Shown piece by piece: positions 14,849 to 20,171 of a stretch of DNA of 20,171 bases. This stretch comes from DASPXY01 sp038227745 (GTDB lineage Bacteria; Planctomycetota; Planctomycetia; Gemmatales; Gemmataceae), in NCBI GenBank assembly GCA_038227745.1, contig JBBRPS010000071.1:1-20171 (forward strand). The letters run 5' to 3'. Made by a program: the position numbers and the translations under genes. Under the pieces are notes generated by a model that saw only the letters and a program-made list of their open reading frames with translations, made no database searches and was not told the DNA's origin. Position 1 is the stretch's first letter. Each line of letters opens with the position of its first letter.

Positions 14849-15049
14849 ATGTCGAACGAAGCCGCCGACCGGCAGCAACAGAAGGTGACCGAATTCCTGC
14901 GCCTGCTGCCCCTGACCCTGGCCATCGCGGGATTGCCCGAGGCCGAGCAGGGCAAGTACTACAACGAGGGGCAGATGGAGAATCGCTCCACCAGCCTGCG
15001 CGCCGCCTACAAGGTGGCGCGGCAGCTCATCATCGAGGTGATCAAGTAA
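14849..15049 (+). CDS. Small conserved-looking hypothetical protein
   Basis: This encodes 66 residues, mostly helical and soluble, with no signal peptide. The pattern (KVTEFLRLLPLTLAIAGLP, then GKYYNEGQMENRSTSLRAAYK and VARQLIIEVIK) looks like a compact two- or three-helix domain. I recall similar small planctomycete proteins but no function. GGAGA lies about 10 bp before the ATG at 14849. The gene stands alone: the terminator-like palindrome lies upstream and a 354-bp noncoding stretch downstream. Confidence 0.7.
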   Translation: MSNEAADRQQQKVTEFLRLLPLTLAIAGLPEAEQGKYYNEGQMENRSTSLRAAYKVARQLIIEVIK

Positions 15050-15403
15050 CGCCCGTTGCGCGGGCCAGCGTTCAGGGACTCACGACGAGGACGCCGACCG
15101 TTGCGGAACGCAGGGGTCCGCCCGGTACAACTACGCAAATGGGAAGCCAAAAGACGGGAGAAGGCGAGCCGGCGCCGGCGCGGTTTGCGGCGTCGTGCAG
15201 CGGCGAACGGCCGGCGTAAGCCGGTTGGTCCTCCTGCACCTGGCCATCCGTCCTCAGGCGGGGAATGTCCAGGCGAGCGGCGCAGGTTGGTTGGCGCGGC
15301 GCTGCCGACAGCCCCTTACGTTGCCGCGGTGTGGCGATTATAGTAGAGCGGTTTCCCTGGCCCTGCGTGCCGGCGAACCGTTGTCGCTCCCGAAGAGGTT
15401 GCC
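15050..15403. other. 354-bp noncoding region before the WD40 pair
   Basis: No credible gene is seen here; open frames are Arg/Pro-rich shadows without an RBS or family pattern. The only signal I see is the promoter candidate at 15316-15344. No RNA gene or strong repeat was recognised. Confidence 0.6.
15316..15344 (+). promoter_or_regulatory. Promoter candidate of the first WD40 gene
   Basis: TTACGT (15316-15321), a 17-bp spacer and TATAGT (15339-15344; five of six matches). The -10 is good and the -35 weak. The leader to the ATG at 15404 would be about 52 nt. Confidence 0.45.
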
Positions 15404-17299
15404 ATGCCCCATTCCTTTCCGCTCCCCCACCGCGGCTGGCTGTCGGCGGCCGCTCTGGCCGCGCTGCTCGTGACGGTCCGCCTGGGTCCCCACGGCGCGG
15501 CCCAATCCACCCCCGCCAGGGCCGCCGTGCCGGACAGCGCCGCCCAGACCAGGGCGGCGAGCATCATCCGCAAGATCTTCAAGGAGGAGTACGGCCGCGT
15601 CGAGCGCGACCCCGGTGCCGGCAGGGAACTGGCGGCGACGCTCCTCCAGCAGGCCCGGACGATCGCAGACAGCCCCGCTCTGCGCTTCGTGGCCCTGCGC
15701 GAGGCGCGCGACCTGGCGGCGCAGGCCGGCGACGTTGCCGCGGCGTACCAGGCCGTCGCCGACATGGCACGCGACTTCGCCATCGACCCGCTCGCGGCGC
15801 GCACCGAGGCCCTGGCACGCGCCGGGCAGAAGGCGGGCACCGCGGCGGCCCACAAGGCCCTCGCGGAGGCGGCGCTGTCCCTCCTCGACGAGGCGCTCGC
15901 CGAGGGCAGCGCCGAGGCCATCCTGCGCCTCAGCGCCGTCGCGGAGCAGGGCGCGGCGAAGGCGCGCAACCTGCCGCTGGTCGTCCGTGTGCAGAAGCGC
16001 ACCCGCGAGCTGGAGCCGGTCCGCAAGCAACTCGAAGCGCTCCGCCCGGCCGCCGAGCGACTGCGCGTCAACCCGAATGATCCCGAGGCCAACCTGACCC
16101 TGGGCCGCTATTACTGCCTGGCCAGGGGCAAGTGGGACCGTGGTCTACCGCTGCTGGCCCTGGGCGCCGACTCCGCCCTGAAAGACCTGGCCCGGCGCGA
16201 CCTGGCGAAGCCGGAGAAGGCTGCGGACCGGGCGGCGGTCGCCGACGACTGGTGGGCAGTGTCCGAACAGGTCAGGGAGCCGGCCGCGAAGAAGCACCTG
16301 CAAGAGCGAGCCGCCCTGTGGTATCTGCAGGCGGTTGCGGGCTTGCAGGGGGCTGTCCGCGCCCGGGCCGAAAAGCGCCTGGCCTCCACTGGCGTTGCCG
16401 TGCCACCCGCAGCGCTCGGCCTGATCCGCACCTTCACCGGCCACACTCAGGCGGTCCGCTCCGCCGCCCTCTCGCCCGATGGCCGCTTCGCCGTCTCCGG
16501 CGGCGACGACGACGAGCTGCGCCTCTGGGACATCGCCACGGGGAAGCAGGTGCGGGCGCTCACCGGGCACACCGATCAGGTCTGGAGCGTCGCCTTTTCT
16601 CCGGATGGCAAGCATATCCTCTCGTCGGGCGACGACCGGACGGTCCGGCTGTGGGAGGCGGCGAGCGGCAAGGAGGTGCGCCGCTTCACCGGGCACACGG
16701 ATAACGTCAACCGCGTGGCGTTCTCGCCGGACGGCCGTTTCGCCGTCTCCGGCTCGGACGACAAAACGCTGCGGCTGTGGGTCGTGCAGACCGGCAAGGA
16801 GATGCGCCGCTTCGAGGGGCACCAGAAGCCGATCTGGGGAGCCGCCTTCTCGCGCGACGGCAAGAAGATCGTCTCGGGCGCGGAGGACAGGACGGTGGGC
16901 GTCTGGAACGCCGACACGGGCCAGGAACTGCAGACCCTCGAGGGCCACGGCGATTTCGTGCTGACCGTCGCGTTCCTCCCGGACGGCAAGCGCGTCCTCT
17001 CCGGGGGCAAGGACAGGACGGTGCGGCTGTGGGACGTGGCGGCCCGCAAGGAGCTGAAGCGGTTCACCGGCCACACCGGCACGGTGTACTGCGTCGCGGT
17101 TTCACCGGACGGCCGCCGCGTGCTGTCGAGCGGCGACGACAAGACGGTGCGCCTGTGGGACGTGGACACAGGCGCCGAACTGCACCGCTTCACGGGCCAC
17201 ACGGAGGAGGTCGGCAGCGTCGTCTTCTCGGCGGACGGCCGTCACTGCCTGAGTGCCGGCGCGGACAAGACGGTGCGGCTGTGGGAACTGCCGAAGTAG
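15404..17299 (+). CDS. Secreted WD40 beta-propeller protein, paralog 1
   Basis: This encodes 631 residues. An N-terminal hydrophobic segment (about 12-26, then GPHGAAQ) is a likely signal peptide. A helical region (about 45-335) contains a stretch LGRYYCLARGKWDRGLPLLALG. It is followed by seven WD40 repeats (about 338-631) built on GH...V...SPDG...SGG.D..VRLWD, enough for one closed seven-blade propeller. Propellers of this kind are protein-interaction platforms; no enzyme motif is visible. Repeat four is the most diverged (GHQKPIWG, VGVWN). AGAGG lies before the ATG at 15404. The downstream neighbour is a full-length paralog in the same direction. An extracytoplasmic binding scaffold is the most I can infer. 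Confidence 0.88.
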   Translation: MPHSFPLPHRGWLSAAALAALLVTVRLGPHGAAQSTPARAAVPDSAAQTRAASIIRKIFKEEYGRVERDPGAGRELAATLLQQARTIADSPALRFVALREARDLAAQAGDVAAAYQAVADMARDFAIDPLAARTEALARAGQKAGTAAAHKALAEAALSLLDEALAEGSAEAILRLSAVAEQGAAKARNLPLVVRVQKRTRELEPVRKQLEALRPAAERLRVNPNDPEANLTLGRYYCLARGKWDRGLPLLALGADSALKDLARRDLAKPEKAADRAAVADDWWAVSEQVREPAAKKHLQERAALWYLQAVAGLQGAVRARAEKRLASTGVAVPPAALGLIRTFTGHTQAVRSAALSPDGRFAVSGGDDDELRLWDIATGKQVRALTGHTDQVWSVAFSPDGKHILSSGDDRTVRLWEAASGKEVRRFTGHTDNVNRVAFSPDGRFAVSGSDDKTLRLWVVQTGKEMRRFEGHQKPIWGAAFSRDGKKIVSGAEDRTVGVWNADTGQELQTLEGHGDFVLTVAFLPDGKRVLSGGKDRTVRLWDVAARKELKRFTGHTGTVYCVAVSPDGRRVLSSGDDKTVRLWDVDTGAELHRFTGHTEEVGSVVFSADGRHCLSAGADKTVRLWELPK

Positions 17300-17339
17300 C
17301 TCTTGCGCTCTCCCCTATTACTGCGGCACGCAAGATCCT

Positions 17340-17395
17340 CACACAAACCCGACGCGCAAGCGCGGGATCCCTCGCTTGCGCGTCGGGCTTGTGTG
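17340..17395. repeat. Long REP-like inverted repeat between WD40 paralogs
   Basis: Two 23-bp arms (17340-17362 and 17373-17395) pair with a single G-U-type mismatch around a 10-nt loop that contains GGATCC. It lies 41 bp past the first WD40 gene and 20 bp before the second. When translated, the arms give PTRKRGIPRLRVG-like and PDAQARDPSLARRAC-like strings. I recall these as spurious peptides from a dispersed repeat of Gemmata-type genomes. Confidence 0.8.
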
Positions 17396-17414
17396 ACCCT
17401 CTTCACGGTGCGAT

Positions 17415-19268
17415 ATGAGATCGTTTATTCCTCTGCTCATCCTCTGCGCCGCTCTCTCTCCCTCCGCGGCCCAGGCCCCTCCCCGCATGGCGCCGCCCGC
17501 CGCCGCGGCGCAGGCCCAGGCCCGCGCCGCCATCGAGACACTCTTCCGCGCCGACTACGCCAAGGCCCGGACCGACCCGGAGGCGCGCCAGACCCTCGCG
17601 GTCACACTTCTGGAACAAGGCAGACAAATCAAGGAGGACCCTGTCCTCCGTTTCGTCGCGCTGCGGGAGGCGTTCGACCTTGCCGCCGGCGCGAAGGATA
17701 CCGCCACGGCGCTGCGAGCGGTCGCGGAACTGGCGAAGGAATTCGCCGTCGATGCCCGGCCGCTGCGGGCCGCCGCCTTGCTGCAGGCCGGCGAACCGGC
17801 CGGCCCGCGCGCCGCGCGGCGCGCCTTCGTCGAAACCGCCCTCGCCGAGGTCGCTGAGGCGCTGGCCGCGGACGACTACGACACCGCCCAGCGCCTCGCG
17901 GCCCTCGCCGCCACCGTGGCCTTCAAGGACGGGCCGCGCTCGCTCCGCGCCCGGACGCGGGCGCGGGTCGATGCGATCGAGGAACAGCGAAAAGAGTTCG
18001 AGCGCGTGCGGCCGGCCCTCGTGGTGCTGCGCAAGCAACCCGACGACCCCGCCGCCAACCAGGCCCTCGGCCGGTTTCGCTGCGCTGTGCAGGGCCACTG
18101 GGCGCAGGGGCTGCCGCTGCTCGCCCGGAGCAGCGACCCAGCGTGGCAAGCGCTGGCGCGCATGGAACTGGCGAAGCCGTCCGACGCGGACAGGCAGATC
18201 GCGCTTGCGGACGGGCTGTGGCAACTGGCCGAGGCGGAAGCCGGCGCGGCCCGGCTGGAACTGCTGCGCCGTGCCTACCTGTGGTACGAGCGAGCGCTGC
18301 CCGAGCTGGACGGCCCGGCGCACGCGCGGGCGCAGCGGCGCGCCGCCGAAGCACTCGACCGGGTGCCGTACCTCGTCGTCGGCGCGATCCGCCAGCTGGA
18401 AGAGCGGACGAAGCCGGTCGCCGCGGTCGTGTTCGCGCCGGACGGGCGGTCCGTGTACTCCGGCGGGGGTGACCGCGTCGTCCGCCGCGTGGACGTGCGG
18501 ACGGGGCGCGAGGTCGCCGTGTTCGTCGGCCACACAGAGGAGATCTGGAGCGTGGCCGTCGCTCCCGACGGCCGGCGCCTGCTCTCGGGCGGCAAGGACA
18601 ACACGGTGCGCCTGTGGGATGTCGCGACGGCGAAGGAAGTGCGTCGCCTGGAGGGGCACACCGACCAGGTGCGCTCGGTGGCGTTCGCGCCGGACGGCCG
18701 GCTGGCGGTCACGGGCGGCGAGGACCGGACGGTGCGGTTGTGGGACCTGGAGACGGGCCGCCAGGTCCGCCGCTGGGACGGCCACGCTCGTTCGGTGGAG
18801 AGCGTCGCGTTCTCGCCCGACGGCAAGCACGTGTTATCGGCGAGCTGGGACCGGACGCTGCGACTGTGGGACGTGGCGAACGGCAAGGAGGTGCGGCGCT
18901 TCGCCGGCCACACCGCGGGCGTGTACCGCGCCGCGTTCGCGCCGGACGGCAAGCAGATCGTGTCCGGGGGCGGCGACCACACGGCGCGGCTGTGGGACGT
19001 GGCGAGCGGCAAGGAAGTGCGCGTCTTCGCGGGCCACCGGGGGCACGTGATCACGGTCGCCTTCGCGCCGGACGGCCTGCGCGTGCTGACGGGCGGCGGC
19101 GACGACGACTTCACGGTACGGCTGTGGGACGTCGATGACGGCGGGGAGGTGCAGCGGTTCACGGGGCACTCGCAGGGCGTTTGGGGCGTGGCGTTCGCGC
19201 CCGAGGGGCGCCGTGTCGTGAGCTGCGGCGAGGACGGTACGGTGTATTTGTGGGGCGTGCCGCGCTAA
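17415..19268 (+). CDS. Secreted WD40 beta-propeller protein, paralog 2
   Basis: This encodes 617 residues. A clear signal peptide (MRSFIPLLILCAALSPSAAQA) is followed by a helical region homologous to that of the upstream gene (shared DPVLRFVALREA-type and LGRF..GHWAQGLPLLAR stretches) and seven WD40 repeats (about 325-617). The first blade lacks the usual GH dipeptide and ends RRVDV instead of LWD; the seventh ends VYLWG. Gene order, domain order and length show a tandem duplication with the preceding gene. No clear Shine-Dalgarno is seen before the ATG at 17415. The start is set by the signal peptide. A scaffold or binding role is inferred; no catalytic residue is visible. Confidence 0.88.
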   Translation: MRSFIPLLILCAALSPSAAQAPPRMAPPAAAAQAQARAAIETLFRADYAKARTDPEARQTLAVTLLEQGRQIKEDPVLRFVALREAFDLAAGAKDTATALRAVAELAKEFAVDARPLRAAALLQAGEPAGPRAARRAFVETALAEVAEALAADDYDTAQRLAALAATVAFKDGPRSLRARTRARVDAIEEQRKEFERVRPALVVLRKQPDDPAANQALGRFRCAVQGHWAQGLPLLARSSDPAWQALARMELAKPSDADRQIALADGLWQLAEAEAGAARLELLRRAYLWYERALPELDGPAHARAQRRAAEALDRVPYLVVGAIRQLEERTKPVAAVVFAPDGRSVYSGGGDRVVRRVDVRTGREVAVFVGHTEEIWSVAVAPDGRRLLSGGKDNTVRLWDVATAKEVRRLEGHTDQVRSVAFAPDGRLAVTGGEDRTVRLWDLETGRQVRRWDGHARSVESVAFSPDGKHVLSASWDRTLRLWDVANGKEVRRFAGHTAGVYRAAFAPDGKQIVSGGGDHTARLWDVASGKEVRVFAGHRGHVITVAFAPDGLRVLTGGGDDDFTVRLWDVDDGGEVQRFTGHSQGVWGVAFAPEGRRVVSCGEDGTVYLWGVPR

Positions 19269-19355
19269 TCGTGCAATCCTTCATGGATCTTCCTCCCCGA
19301 GGGGTGAATCGCATCGCAGGATCCCGGCGATCTCCGCGAAAAGCCAGTGAGGTAG

Positions 19356-19499
19356 TCAAGTTCCCGCGGGTGGAGCGGAGGAAGCTGCGGCGAGCAGAAT
19401 GACGAGTTCGCTCAGTTCGAGCGCCGCCCCGAGGCAGTCCCCGGTGACGCCGCCCAGCCGTCGGCGACAGAGCCACGTCAGCAAGAGCACCGCGCCCAG
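19356..19499 (-). pseudogene. 3' fragment of a cobS-like gene
   Basis: A minus-strand frame ends at TGA 19358-19356 and reads AVLLLTWLCRRRLGGVTGD, then CLGAALELSELVILLA. This is the C-terminal signature of adenosylcobinamide-GDP ribazoletransferase (CobS; RRRLGGxTGDxxGA), a membrane enzyme of cobalamin assembly. Only about the last 45 codons are present. Upstream, the sequence switches at about 19490-19502 into the cytochrome-type protein gene in a different frame, so there is no start. Evidence is a motif match only, but a distinctive one. It could be a rearrangement scar or an assembly chimera. Confidence 0.6.
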
Positions 19500-20171
19500 T
19501 GCGGGTTCATGACGACCTTGATCGCCTTCCTGTCCTCCGCGACGATCACACCCGTCACCAGTTCGCCCTTGCCCGTCTCGATGATCCACGTCTTGAATTT
19601 CTCGTTGATGACCTTCGACGGCTCGATCACGTCGCGCAGCAGGTCGGAGTGTGTGTACTTCTTCTCGGCGAGCTTCTTCTGCACCTCGCCGAGGTCCGGG
19701 CCGATGATGCCGCCCTCCTTGCCGAGCTTGTGACACTGCACGCACGACGCCGCCGCGAACAGCGACTTGCCGCGCTCGAACGAACGACCGCGGTGCAGGT
19801 CCTTCAGCTCCGGCAGCAGCTCGGCCACCGTCCAGTTGCGCACGAACGGCCGCGATTTCACGTCCGCCACCGTCGAGGGATTCAGCTCCTCCGGCGGAAT
19901 GTCGGCGAGCTTCGGCACGACGTGCATGGTGCCGTGCATCACGCGCCAGTGGCCCGGGAACGTGCAGACGTAGGGATATTCGCTCGGCGTCTTCGGCGCG
20001 ACGAACTGCAGCCGCTGCACCTCGCGCGGCTGGAGCAGTCGTGTCGCGTGCAGCACCTTCGGCGTCTTCGGGACGAAGTTGAGGGCGAAGGCGTTCGATC
20101 GGCGGCACGGCGTCCGGGAGCGGGCCATCGCCGAGGTGCTTCGCGGTAATCGCCTGGGAATATGCGTGCCG
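19478..20171 (-). CDS. PVC-type cupredoxin/cytochrome c protein, partial and C-truncated
   Basis: The frame is open to the window edge, so the 5' end is missing. It has an azurin-like copper site (YPYVCTFPGHWRVMHGTMHVV with Cys, His and Met ligands, about 20006-19926), then a c-type haem motif CVQCH in SLFAAASCVQCHKLG, and the usual tail DLLRDVIEPSKVINEKF...ELVTGVIVAED. These modules belong to large exported planctomycete haem proteins thought to act in electron transfer to dehydrogenase domains. The family normally continues beyond VVMNP; here it breaks into HWARCSC and a stop at 19480-19478, where cobS-like sequence begins. Before about 20100 another frame (AITAKHLGDGPLPDAVPP) looks more protein-like, so a second frameshift is possible. 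The ATG at 20128 is probably internal. Confidence 0.65.
   Translation of the reverse strand, partial: GTHIPRRLPRSTSAMARSRTPCRRSNAFALNFVPKTPKVLHATRLLQPREVQRLQFVAPKTPSEYPYVCTFPGHWRVMHGTMHVVPKLADIPPEELNPSTVADVKSRPFVRNWTVAELLPELKDLHRGRSFERGKSLFAAASCVQCHKLGKEGGIIGPDLGEVQKKLAEKKYTHSDLLRDVIEPSKVINEKFKTWIIETGKGELVTGVIVAEDRKAIKVVMNPHWARCSC

Noticed and set aside
15050..15403. Possible small RNA or tRNA(Sec) gene in the noncoding stretch
   Set aside because: I found no cloverleaf with acceptor/T-arm consensus or TTC-type T loop; only a promoter candidate is supported.
19478..19480. TGA ending the truncated haem protein considered as a second selenocysteine codon
   Set aside because: Sequence on the far side in that frame does not resemble the family, and no redox motif is placed there.
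19356..20108. A single 250-residue protein spanning the cobS-like end and the region opposite the haem protein frame
   Set aside because: Only its last ~45 residues look like CobS. The remainder is an off-frame reading of the azurin/cytochrome segment.
1..20171. CRISPR arrays, insertion sequences, prophage genes
   Set aside because: No regularly spaced direct repeats, transposase motifs or phage structural genes were recognised.

Overview
The window is very GC-rich DNA from what looks like a planctomycete, most likely a Gemmataceae-type genome. This is inferred from the gene families: a giant TPR/CsgG-like lipoprotein, tandem secreted WD40 proteins, a DUF4058 protein, a PVC-type azurin/cytochrome c protein, and abundant intergenic hairpin repeats. 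No tRNA, rRNA, insertion sequence or CRISPR array was seen.

Layout. 1-400 (minus): a MazE-type antitoxin gene followed by a frameshifted mazF relic. 496-5514 (minus): a 1672-residue lipoprotein with two CsgG/TolB-like domains and many TPR units. 5734-9790 (plus): dGTPase-like HD hydrolase, membrane PIN-TRAM protein, exported TPR-like protein, DUF6941-like protein and a small proline-rich protein. 9818-11251 (minus): a DUF4058 protein, an immunity-like gene and a broken polymorphic-toxin C-terminus, directly downstream of selB. 11249-13925 (minus): selB (SelB elongation factor) and, upstream of it, an exported peroxiredoxin whose peroxidatic cysteine codon is an in-frame TGA. 14132-15049 (plus): a GmhA-like SIS isomerase and a small conserved-looking protein. 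15404-19268 (plus): two tandem paralogous secreted WD40 proteins. 19356-20171 (minus): the C-terminal part of a PVC-type cupredoxin/cytochrome c protein, abruptly joined to the last ~45 codons of a cobS-like gene.

The most exciting locus is 13165-14030. The two open frames at 13317-13646 and 13650-13925 are one 202-residue peroxiredoxin gene interrupted only by a TGA at residue 93, exactly where BCP/AhpC-type enzymes carry the peroxidatic Cys. A resolving-type Cys follows five residues later. A SECIS-like hairpin sits just 3' of the TGA, and the Sec-specific elongation factor is the next gene. The protein starts with an export or lipoprotein signal, so it would be an extracytoplasmic selenoenzyme. 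The Prx and selB promoter regions share a near-identical palindrome.

Two toxin-related relics (mazF, and the polymorphic toxin) and the PVC-protein/cobS junction show gene decay and rearrangement. Because several of these involve single-base shifts, sequencing or assembly error must be excluded before they are called biological.
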